Translations under genes and position numbers: made by a program | Assembly (NCBI GenBank): GCA_023014335.1 | Contig: JAECYW010000015.1 | Location: 930,001-994,000 of the forward strand | DNA: 64,000 nucleotides | DNA from: Galerina marginata | Lineage: Eukaryota > Basidiomycota > Agaricomycetes > Agaricales > Galerinaceae | Reading direction: 5' to 3' | Shown: positions 47,605 to 57,853 of the stretch, in pieces | How the letters are laid out: every line of letters starts with the position of its first letter | How positions within the stretch are numbered: position 1 is the first letter of the stretch | The notes under the pieces: model-generated | The model's input: only the letters and a program-made list of their open reading frames with translations | Database searches by the model: none | Told to the model about the DNA's origin: nothing

Positions 47605-49533
47605 ATGTATCAGATGAGCGTGTTAGCTCAGAAAGCGACGAAGTTATGGTTTGAATCGGTGGCCAACAAGGCGACAAAATTATGGCAAGATGACCTCGGC
47701 ACTCTGTATCTCGACGCAGAAAACCAATTTCCAGATATCTCATGGAACTTGGTGGGATATAAGGGAATAGTGTCGACCAAAGTATGGGGGCATAAGGGTA
47801 CGTTAAGCTCCTGTGTATTATGACCTTCTTTTGCCGATCTCCAATTCTTAGTAATGGTTCATGCCAGAGCGCCGCCAGAGTTTCGTGGCAAATATCCACC
47901 TAACTGTTCCCTCAGTACTTCTTCCGACCATGCGTCGTTGACCCGAGACCTTCGGGCAATGTACACTGTAGAGCCTTCCCCACAGGACCTCAAATTTAAA
48001 GACGAAAGTCCAGAGGACGCTGCTCTTAGGGCGACTGCGACTGCGCGTCTCGATAGGCTGCGGAAGGATATGTTCTACATATGGGGAAGTTCACTACACA
48101 CCGACGTTGCCATTTGTTTGTTGGATTCAAATGGTTCCTGTCGCTATGCTGCCCAGAGTCACCGCTTTCTTCTCAGCTCTCGTTCTTCCTACTTTCACCG
48201 CATTCTTGCTAATAATGGCGAGACAACAACCAAATCAACGATCTACCTCCCGACTGGCCATTTCCCCCCCGGATCTTTACACATCATTCTTGGCTATCTA
48301 TACACTGGAAGTTTGAGGATCTTTCGTCATGATCTATCTCTATTGACCGCATTTGACATAATCAAAGGGGCGCTATACCTCTCACTCCCAGCTTTACAAG
48401 ATTTAGTCAGGTCGGAAATCATTGTCGAGATGCTCCATGGACTATATCTTGCGAATCTTTCCGACGGTGAGTACTTTAGCCTCACGGGTGGCGAATGGAT
48501 TACCATGGCGAACCTGGGCTGCCTATGCCGGGATTGTGCCAACGGGGCGTTTCGTATCCTTCAATTCTGCCAAAAGGACGGCATACAAGAAGATATCCTC
48601 GAGCGTGGTGCTCATAGAGTCCTTGTTGCTTTATTCGGGGAAGGATGGTGTACCGAAGAATTTTCCGCCTTACCCCAAAGCATCACTGATTCAATCGTCA
48701 CGAATATCCAGGAGATAATCACGCCCATCAATGTTCTTCCGTTGCTCTTTGCCGCGGAAAACGCATTAATCAAACTAGATGCTTCCTACAAAAGTTTATC
48801 GAGTCTTCAAGCTGTGAAACCAGTGATCCTTTCTGTTCGAGGATCACTTGAAAAAGTTCTCTGCGAGAGTGCTGGTACCTGCCTCCAAACTCAAACGTGG
48901 AACGATATCATGGTGATTGACGAAGAAGACCACTCACAGCTTCGGTATGAAAATCTAGTTAAAGTTGGTTGGACTTTAGAAGCATTCTCAAGGGGTGCAA
49001 CTCCACAAAACGCCTTGGAGATCCACCAGGTAAGCCGTACAACTTCAGATGTTACATTCTGCTCTCTCTTATTTATCTGCGACTCTGCTTTGTAGGCTTT
49101 GAAGGCACACGAGCAGAGTTGGTTTGCTCTGGGTCCTTCCTTGAAATCTTTCTTTGAGAGGACTCAAAATTACCTTCTGGTAACGAGTCAACAGTCACCT
49201 GTGGCCCAGCTTGCCCAGCATAGGGAATCGTCGTCAATCTCACCCTTCCTCGATAAGGTTGATAGAAACAGTTTGAATAGTTCTTCAGGGTCATTTTACT
49301 CGGCCGTATCAGCCCCAACCAGAGTCCTTTCTCTCGAAGAACCTATTGACCCAACCCACAGCGCCTACCTTGCTGCAATCGAGGCCGAACAAACGATTTC
49401 GTTGTATTCGGTGGCGTCCTCAAGGACAAACTCAACAGACTACGGCCTGTATTTTACTCGGTGGGCAATTTCGCAAGAGACAATCCAGGAATCCGGGTCG
49501 ATATGGTCTGGGGCAGATATTTTGAAGTCATAG
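47605..49533 (+). CDS. BTB/POZ domain protein
   Basis: Three exons, 47605-47797, 47852-49029 and 49096-49533, join in frame to about 602 aa. Exon 1 ends with FPDISWNL and VWGHK, and the splice leads to VMVHARAPPEFRGKY, a sequence order typical of fungal BTB proteins that carry a split BTB region. A second BTB-like module follows: HTDVAICLLD, YAAQSHRFLLSSRSSYFHRIL (near residue 165), GYLYTGSLRIF and ALYLSLPALQDLV. The C-terminus is Ser-rich and possibly unstructured. BTB domains mediate dimerisation and recruit Cul3 ubiquitin ligases or chromatin partners; which applies is unknown. The start ATG at 47605 is a choice: an exon upstream cannot be ruled out. Confidence 0.8.
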
Positions 49534-51049
49534 GAACTCAATGCATAATTATTCTGTCATTGAAAATTAAGAGTTTGAGGCACTTTTTCATTCCTCCTTT
49601 TGGGCGGCGGTGTAGGATACTCGAATCAGATCGTCAAAGTGTGCTTTAACCAGGAGGAAAATGACGAGCGTCTTCAACCGATATCCAACTACAGCAAACA
49701 TAATTCGATACCAACATTAACAGCCTGAAGACTAACAAACGTCAGCAGCACCCGCAAACGCATCCCGCACCCGAACGCCACGCCCACAGCTAATCGCATG
49801 CGCCTGCAGGCTGAAGCACCAGCTCTGCGCCACGCAACTACGTCCCCGACGGCGGAGGCGAGTGAACGTCAGAACTCGAGCACGAACCTGAGGAGGAAAA
49901 AAACCATCGTCCATTCACTGGCCGTGATAGATAAAGAAGAAATTTCGACGTCAGAGAAGGCAGTTAACCTCGGAATGGACGAGTAGATTTGGTGGTTGTG
50001 CTACTGATACCTTACTCTGGCGCAGCCGTTTCATGGTTGTCCAATCCTTTTGGCGTGATCTCCAGTTTCATCCTCTGCGGTCCACCAACATTGCGGAGGC
50101 GTTACATCTCATGGCCTGTTATAAACTAGTGCTAAGCAGTGGTATCGAGGTCTGCGGTAGCAAGGCTCAGAATTACGAGCTAAAGAGCAAGTACCACGGC
50201 CAGTTCGATGTGAGCGAGGTGGAGACTATGCCAGACAACGCAGACGCTCCTCAATTGCGGCACGAGGAGCATCTCAGTTTCATTTTTCTGGCTTAAACAG
50301 AGTAAGGGGCGCTAAGAACTGAGTCACTGACCACTGCTGAGTGACTGGGGGCCAGTTCCTGGTGGCCCTGGGAGCTCATGAAGAGCACCTGCTGAGTTGA
50401 TAACGGTTAGGCTGCGTATAACAAAGAAAATACCAGGAAATATGTGCGGAAGTCGGGATCTGAGGGTAAACATCGGCGGCAGCTGCACTGACTCAACCAA
50501 GACTCAACAGGAATATTTATTTCGGAGGCAAAAACCAAACAAGTGGTCAAAAACGATCCGAGACCTTCCACGTTCCACGACGATGTAGAAACCTACTTAC
50601 TCTAAACAGCGAACGTAATGTTTAGAAGACTATTGATAAAATTTGGTGAGAATATCGCTTGTTCATTTTGACCGGAAAACTCACGCAGAACCTCCATAAG
50701 GACTGGCAGAGGCAAAGATTGGATTCTACGGAATCGACACTATCGAGAGGGAGGTCCGTTGCCTCCTAGACTCTTTGTCTTAGCTGTTAATGTATATCTA
50801 CCTCCAGCGCTTCGTTTACTCCGTAAGGGCGAGGGGATTTGTTCAACCTGAGTGCCAGAGCCGCTATAGTTTGTGTTATCGTTCCTGTTTTGCAAAGAAA
50901 TCCCTCTAACCGATAACGTTCCCCTAGGTTTTGAGAAATTTTATTTCCAAGGAATAATGGTACACGGAGTCATTGCTCCTGGAAACCGAGGAGGTCAGTA
51001 TTTCTGTTGACATATTCTACCATTCCTTTTTGCCGCAACTTTGTCATAG
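49534..51049. other. gene-poor stretch
   Basis: Short frames only. One at 50033-50296 (87 aa from ATG, FWRDLQFHPLRSTNIAEALHL) could be a small gene but lacks motifs. No repeat recognised. Confidence 0.4.
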
Positions 51050-51396
51050 GCCGCCAGCCATTCCGAGATGAATTGTGCGAGTACGATGGGATTGCGTTCT
51101 TCATCGACGCAACCGACGACGACGGGCTCCGTTTGTCCTGGGAAGAGCTGGATAGCATCCTCTCCGACGAAGAAATATCGCAACCTATCGTAATTCTGGT
51201 CCCTCAAAAAAAGGCGTCTGGATGTGCGAATGAGCCGGCCTTGCTTTCCGAGTTCGGTCTAGAGGACGTGGTTAGCAAGGTCTGGCAATCCATTATATTT
51301 GGAAGCCAATTATTTAAGCTAAGTTGTTTTTCAGGAGCACGGACGCGTAGCTCTCTTCGGGTACTCACTGTCAGAGGCCGACTTCATTGGGTGTGA
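51050..51396 (+). pseudogene. Sar1/Arf-family small GTPase-like fragment
   Basis: After a good acceptor (TTTGTCATAG at 51049) the frame reads RQPFRDELCEYDGIAFFIDATDD and SWEELDSILSDEEIS, then VILVPQKK and LLSEFGLEDVV. This parallels Sar1/Arf after the DxGG switch-II motif (W..Y....DG..F..D..D, EL..LL..EEL, P..IL.NK.D, ...L...LGL). The guanine-specificity NKxD motif is replaced by PQKK, no G1 P-loop exon is recognisable upstream, and the end runs into unrelated sequence. It is probably a decayed duplicate. Confidence 0.5.
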
Positions 51397-53373
51397 TGAA
51401 GGTTAGGCATGTCTTTGTTCTCTAAAATTAACACTTAAGTTGTTGTCAATATAGGTTTGCAGTGGCTGATAAGTCATATCTAGAGGGGTGTTTCTTTTCA
51501 GATGTAGTTTCTGTAGTTGTTTTTATGGAGTGAATGCGGTCGAAATAAGAACCATGCTTATCCTACAATAATGATGGGATATAGCGCGAGATGGACCGCA
51601 GCTACCACAGCGGACCGTACTCCTGGCATACGAGTAATAACAGGCATACATCCTATTTCAATCCTCCGATATTATTGGCTCATTCTCCTTTTTCCAAGGA
51701 TGTTTGATTTTTGGCCGTCATTATGGTTACGTTGAATTTTTGGCCTACCTCAGTGGCATTTTGCCTCGACGATTTAGCCCAATGTGAAAGTTACATCTAT
51801 TTCATCGAAGAAACCAGGAAAGACCAAGGAGGTGACTTCACAATTTAACCAAGTGGCGTACAGACTCGGAGCGGCTATCTAGGGCTACTTGGGAGCACGG
51901 TTATTTGGCTCTTCGAATCTCCCTTGTTCCAAGTGTCATGTCGGTCCTGAATTTTGTTGGCCCAGCCAAGTATTTTACCATTAATTTTCCCTCTCAGATA
52001 TTCCGCATCGATGCTTCCTGCTTCCTCGTCCGGCCCCGGCCAATACCAACTTGAATCGGAAGCCTAGGACGTTAACGTCGTTCTTTGGCTTTCGTTCCAG
52101 AGATGCCATACCAAGCCATGCATTTATGCTGTTATTCCGAAAAAGAGAGGGTAACTCAACAAGTGCGTTGCAAAAGGATTCGCAAGTGTGTTTTGTCTTT
52201 GACTCGGATGCGCACCAGCTCATCCTTCCATCCACAGAGCCATGAAGATGCCACGATCAATCTATCGTCTCCTCCGTCGACCTTGAACATTGTCCGATGT
52301 ATCTAGAGAACCCTCGGTTATCTAAGTCGCCTCCGCTCCTAGAGTCACAAGGTGTGTTGCCAGCCTTCTGTTCTCGTTTTCAGACCACCTACTCTTCCCA
52401 GCAGATAAAAGTAAACAGCTCTCTCGCCTCGCGCCTCGCCGTCATTCAGCTTTTCGTTCCAGAGAATACCCAGTGAGTGGTGGATCTGACCGCACTGCGT
52501 CCGACTTCAACGCGGAATTCCAAACGACAAAATAATCTCCTGGCTTGCTTCAGTGTCCTTTGCTTTAAGTGTTGGCAACATATACTGCAGTCTTCGTCCT
52601 AGGTAAAATTTGACGACCACCGGCCGGAATTCCTAGGTCTCGCTATTGTTGCTCAAAAAACCCTGGCCAAATTCCGTCCTCCGTTGGGTCGTGATTCCTG
52701 AGGGCTTTGCGTTTCAGTTATCTCTGGCATGACAAGCCACCTTGGATAAACTCCAACCACGTTCATCGTTCTGATTCGTTCACTGTCTCCAAACATGTTA
52801 ATCAGTAAGTGGGGTTGATACGACTGGAAAAATTTGAACAGGGCGACCTCCGAAGGAAGGACGTGTATCAAAAGAGTCCTGTCAGGCGAGTTTGGTCGCA
52901 CCTTATCAACTCTCATTATGAAGTTGAATGGCATGATTTTGTGTGAGTGGATGCCTTTCACAAATAACGTGGCTTAAAAACTAATCTCATCAGGTAGTTT
53001 TACTCCAAAGGATGTGTTTCAACGTTTATTAATCACATCAAAGAGAGGACATATCGATTGAAGGCCGTTCTACTTATAGGTTACGACTCTCGCGATGAAG
53101 CGACTCCTACTTTCTCCGAAGTTGCGTGTCCTTTTCCCGTCTTCCTGCTATCCTTCTTCGATCGCTAATCGACCTTTTCGGTTCATCTGTCAGGAATTAG
53201 AATGCGTCTGAGGATGCCTTTCACAAATAAAGCGGCTGTAAAACCTGATGTCATCGGGCAATTCTATTCCGAGGATTTGGGATCGATAATCACGTCAAAG
53301 AGAGGTCGCATCGATTGAAGGCCATTCCACTTATAAGTTACGGCTCCGCTTGATTTATCGCCCTACAACTTGA
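51397..53373. other. gene-poor stretch with a tandem duplication
   Basis: No supported gene. 52945-53105 and 53210-53365 are diverged direct copies (GGATGCCTTTCACAAATAA, ATCACATCAAAGAGAGG, CATCGATTGAAGGCC, CACTTATAGGTTACG). The second copy ends just upstream of the next gene's start, so part of its promoter may be duplicated. Confidence 0.55.
52945..53365. repeat. direct duplication, about 160 bp x 2, period about 262
   Basis: Two copies, roughly 80 percent alike by eye, separated by unrelated sequence containing GTGTCCTTTTCCCGTC. It lies immediately 5' of the lectin-like gene. Confidence 0.65.
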
Positions 53374-55130
53374 ATGGCCCCTCTCCCCATACCCACTGCT
53401 GGTGTCCGATATCGGATTCAGAACGTCGAATTGGGCACTTGTTTGGAGCGTGACTCGCAGGGCAATGTTGCCACGCTTCGTTGGCGCAATAGTAGACAGA
53501 CCCGGGCACAACAGGTATTACATTGAAACTCCATTCGCTGTAGATCCGAGTTTCATTGATGACTACGAACAGTGGACCTTTGACGAAGTTGCGAATGGGA
53601 TCTACAACATTATTAATGCGGAGGCCCCGAGTTATAGGTTGGAAGCATCCATTTCAAGTCCCCCCCCTGGATTCACCCTAACCGCCCAACGACCCGCGCC
53701 TGGAACTACGCAAGAGTGGAAAGTATTGGTATCAAGCTTCACGACCTTTTAGTCCGTCTCCGTTTGTTTCACGAAAAATCGACTAATCTTCCTTTGCAGT
53801 CTTCTCAACAATCCCAATATTTTGCTTCATCTTGGCAAGAGTGATGGTGCCGTTGTACGTCCAAGTCCAGATTTTCCAGTATTCAGGTTAACTCACTTCA
53901 TGTATAGCCGAAGCTCACTCAAGATCTTACCATCGGGGCTGCCACTACGGGAAGTATTGTGTGTATCTTGCTCTGAATGTTCCTCCGTTCTGCAAAAATG
54001 ATGTCAAGTCCAGTTAGACCGGACGAAGGGGCCTGAGGATCGATGGGTTATCGTTGAAGACTCACCAACGAAACTCGCGGATGCCAAAGAAACATATGTC
54101 ATTCAGACTTTGAAAGGAGACGCAATCCAGTCCGCAGCGTCACCGCACGGCGCAGCGCAGCTATCATTCAAGGTTTCGCATCTAGGGGAAGAACACAAGG
54201 TATTATGTCCTGGCTTATAATCGTGCAAGCCAGTATTACTAAAAAGCAATAGTGGGAAATTGTGGATCTGGGAAACGGGAAGGCTACCATCAGGGGTATC
54301 CTCGTCGACCAATTCCTCGACGTGCAGCAAGTTGGATCGTCCACCGAGTGGACGGCTGTTCTTTCGAAAGCAACGCCACCACCCGAATGGGAGATCCAGA
54401 AACTCGGAGAGTTTTGGTTTTCGTGAGTTCATGCGTTGTCAAGTGCAATACAGTGTATTCGCCTGATATCTACTCGTTCAACAGCATCACTGCAACTCAA
54501 ACAACACCATCCCCCCTTGCTCTTACTGTCCTGGATGACGTTGTAAGTCACTCACAAGATTCACCACATTTAATATGAAGTAAAGTCGACGATCATTTGT
54601 TCCAGATTGTGCTGAAGAAGTACAGGGTAAGAGTCCAAATGGTTGAACACGGGTTATCCACCCAGAAAAAAATGATCCTTTCATCAGAACGTGCCGAATC
54701 AGCTGTGGTGCCTTGTGCCGACGGATCTGGCGTCATTTAAACCTCTGATTGCAGTCAGCCCGACTGGGAGCTTCCCGGTAGGAGAGTATACGATGTTCAG
54801 CAATCTCAGAAGCTTCTACACCTGGGTCGATTCCGAAGGCACTTTACAAGTTAGTCCCACAGACCGAGGTGTTTACGTACGTATGCATTTTGTTGAGCTT
54901 TCCCCTTCTTCTGCACCAATAACAAGTTCTCCCAGTTTAAGTTTGACCTTGCGGCGGGGAATGAAGGCGCAGGGCTAGGAAATGTTTTTATCTCTAGTTA
55001 CCCGCAGGGCTTTTTGTCAGCACTGGAACATTATGGTAACACCGCAAGGGGTTCCGCCCGCCTGTCCTCCGCCTCTTTGCGAGACATTTGGTGTGTTCAA
55101 ATGAAAGGAGGTCCAAACAATTGTTGGTAG
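53374..55130 (+). CDS. ricin-B/beta-trefoil lectin-like protein, multi-exon
   Basis: ATG 53374 opens a string of short exons. Well-supported ones are 53374-53514, 53573-53722, 54018-54172, 54253-54422, 54485-54542, 54606-54626, 54688-54876 and 54936-55130; the joins around 53800-54017 are not settled. The text shows trefoil-like repeats: GVRYRIQNVELGTCLERDS, WTFDEVANGIYNIINAEAPSY, TTQEWKV, GPEDRWVIVEDS, TYVIQTLKGDAIQSA, WEIVDLGNGKATIR, EWEIQKLGEFWF and QLWCLVPTDL. Such domains bind carbohydrate in secreted or cytosolic fungal lectins; no signal peptide is visible, so a cytosolic protein is likely. A weak donor at 55127 could replace the stop and add 55175-55592. Sugar-binding residues cannot be assigned by eye. 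Confidence 0.6.
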
Positions 55131-55174
55131 GTATCACTCGAAAGTTCTCTATTAAGCCTACTCACATTATCTAG

Positions 55175-55592
55175 TATTGTACATGTTCCGACGGCGAGGC
55201 GTCTCGTGTGCTACTATCCCGATGGCAACTCTCAAGCCCAACCTCAAGTCAGTTTTGATTTTTTTTTTCTGTGGTCTTTGACCGTATTGAACTGTTGGAT
55301 AGATCGGACTGGAAATAGCAAACGACTGGCATTCAAATGCGGTCTGGACTCTCATTCCCAAACCATAATGTATGAGGGATATTGTTTTTCAATCTGTGAT
55401 GGAGTTCGTACTTACTTACTTGAATGCATGTTATGTGAAGTTGATGAACCAATGCATGAAACCAACTGGCAACCTGTCCGTCGACATTACCCGTTAGGTG
55501 GCTACAACTCAAATAATCTCCCTGAATCTCGTCAATCGAAAACCTTACTATGTAACGTCCTCGTTCTGAATCCTCGGAAACTCAGCATTTGA
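55175..55592 (+). CDS. open segment, possible last exon of lectin-like gene
   Basis: An open frame follows an acceptor (ATCTAG at 55174) and stays open to TGA 55592. If spliced from 55126 it would extend the lectin-like protein by about 139 codons. It includes CYYPDGNSQAQPQ, GNSKRLAFKCGLDSHS and eight Cys. An intron at about 55250-55305 is possible. No domain recognised; it may equally be a fragment of another gene. Confidence 0.35.
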
Positions 55593-55663
55593 TTAGTAGA
55601 GGGAAGTAAAATGAACTCGAGGCGCTGCAGCCGCGATTCAGAGCTTAAACAAAGTGAGGAAGC

Positions 55664-55715
55664 CTACTTGCCTTGCGGGCCAACACTGCGCGCGGCATTT
55701 ACGAGACCCCCTTGA
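55664..55715. repeat. recurring element terminus (CTTGCCTTGCGGG...)
   Basis: TACTTGCCTTGCGGGCCAAC...GGCATTTACGAGACCCCC matches the left end of the element nested at 22525, with the same TA before it. The surrounding 55593-56174 has no supported gene. Confidence 0.5.
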
Positions 55716-56174
55716 GGCTTGGAAACTAGTCCCATTTTCAGTGAGCCGCCGCTTTAAGTGTGCCTTCCGACTGCTCCTTAATAACAATGACGATGAGGGT
55801 TGTTAATATTTGGCCCAACCTCAACTGATCCAGCCTCCCCAAAGTGATGTGCAGAAGTTGCCACTCAATCTTAGGAAAACAGAAAGACAATTAAAGGATT
55901 CGGAATTTTTATTCTTGGAATCGCCGCGGCGCTCGAGTGTCCAAACCCGGATTTTGACCATTTCATAACAATCGCTGAACCGCTTACTTCACCATCTCGG
56001 AGTGAGGAATCCGGAAAAGAATGTCATTCCTCAAATAACAGAGTACTTATTTTGTATACGTCTCAAGGACTGTTGTACTTAATACGAATCACCTCTCACG
56101 ATGCCATGACTGGTTGATAAAACAAACTGTACAGGAACAGTTGAGATACTGACACGCCAACCAAATCTAGAGAT

Positions 56175-57612
56175 TTATTCTCCAACAACCCCAGTTTGCA
56201 AAAATTGCTCCAATCTCCCCATACCCACCTGGAGCAATTTCGTCTGCTCCTGAAGCTCGTGAAGCTTCTGCTCGAGGCCCATTACTCTTCCTTCCAAAGA
56301 TAAAGGCGGCGATACGGCCTCAGGAGAAGCGCAAAGCACAAGGTCATGGGACCAGTCGTGCACGCCATCTGAATTGGAATCATTGGAATGATCCCCCGTC
56401 GAAGAAATTGTCGTGGCGTTGGGGACATGGGGCGGATGGTGACCCACACTTGAATCAGAATCGTCCTTCGTTGAAGAAATTGTCGTAGCTTCGGAGTCGG
56501 AATCAGAATCTTTAAAGTTGTCAGCTTCGGTTAAGGCTACAAAATTATTTTAGGGCGTTTTACCGCTTGGGGAGGAAAATGGATCTGTCTCATTGGTCAT
56601 GCTTGATCTCTGTGAGTCCACAAGCTCGTGCTCGGCTACGGTTTCCTCCTGTGGAATATTCTTTTTGTCGACATTTTCCGCGTTTGATGACATCGCTGGA
56701 TCTTTTATGAGCCAGCGCTCGTATAACCATGGCCGGCTTTGTTCCGTCTCCTTGTTACAGCTCCGACAGATATAGACGTCGTCAACTATTTTTTTTGTTC
56801 AAGCTTTAAAATAAAATACTTCGGAATTCAATGACTCACCGCAATCGCAACAGGCCCAAAAGGGTTGCTCAAGGCGGCGACCACAAATTTTACAACAAAC
56901 TGCTGCACCGTCGTCTGCATTTGAATTCAGAGGAGCCGTGTGAAATACATCTTGCGCAGTTTCTCGCGTTGGGAGCTGTAATAGAAAGGACAGAGGACGA
57001 CGAATTTGCAGTATTGAATGCGTCGGCCGGTGATCGAGCTTTACTGTGCCTTTATCGCGTGTCACAGTGAAGGCTTTGTCGACACAGTCAGAGCATATAT
57101 CGACCGTGTGGACGAAACGCCCTGCAGAGCAATTTAGGCAGAGGAAACGGGTCATCCGTATATCTTTTCCGCATGCATCACATATCAATCTTGGGGAAGG
57201 TAGATATAACTTATTATAAGGTTTCGCTTAGGACATGATACGAAGGAACTCACCGATGCACGATTTCTCGAGCTTGCTCTAATAGTGCAAGGCCTTTATA
57301 GACCGTAATATCGGCAGTTGACAACGTGCTTTGCAGAGTCTTGAGTACCGCTGCATCGGATTCATTAAGGCCCACTGCTCGAGACTCTTTAAAAAGCGCT
57401 ATGAATTGCCGACGTTGATCGCGTCTGTACTTGAGAAACGACCAACGAATAGCACGAGGGGACAACTGATGCAGAATCGCGTTTATGGCAAGTCCCCATA
57501 ATAGCTGTGGCAGTTGCGTGACTAGTCGTGACTTCGAGCGACGACGAGGGGAGAACTGACACACAGAGGAACTCCAAAAGACGGGGTTAACGTATGTGAA
57601 TTCGCTGAAGGA
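56175..57612 (-). CDS. Cys-rich zinc-binding protein, 5' truncated
   Basis: Four minus-strand exons, from at most 57612 down to 57254, then 56840-57189, 56564-56785 and 56175-56536, keep frame at every join. The first visible exon has no ATG and reads IRWSFLKYRRDQRRQF...LALLEQAREIVHR. The next has a Cys-rich module, ICDACGKDI-x-RFLCLNCS-x-DICSDC, a linker, then CCKICGRRLEQPFWACCDC and YICRSCNKE, consistent with one or two zinc-binding treble/ZZ-like folds. The last exon is Asp/Ser-rich and ends in a coiled coil (GRVMGLEQKLHELQEQTKLL). The intron between the last two exons would be only 27 nt. Agaricomycete relatives that I recall have a long N-terminal region; here it is replaced by a Ty3/gypsy LTR, so this allele is probably truncated. 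Confidence 0.65.
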
Positions 57613-57823
57613 CTAGCTACGCAGGAAAGACTATATACCAGTACGCTAGCTAGTCATGTGAGTCCAAGAAACCATGTGGAAAGAAACTAAACGAGTGTGA
57701 ACACGAGGGGTATCTACGGAGAAGAGAGCCCGAGTGGTGATGGAGATCAAATAAAGGTAAGGAGTGACGATGTTGAGACTGTACGATGTTCGAGAGTGCG
57801 GAAATAGATACCGGTTCGTTACA
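57600..57823 (-). repeat. probable 3' LTR of the gypsy element
   Basis: Begins TGTAACGAACCGG directly after a polypurine tract. The terminal CA is ambiguous: candidates are near 57600 (GAATTCACA) and near 57560 (GTGTGTCA). A second copy is needed to define it. Confidence 0.55.
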
Positions 57824-57853
57824 CCCGCCCTCCAAGCATTGCGAAGAAATGCT

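Noticed and set aside
49738..49986. Short frames after the BTB gene
   Set aside because: Below 65 codons, no motif, and outside the BTB reading frame.
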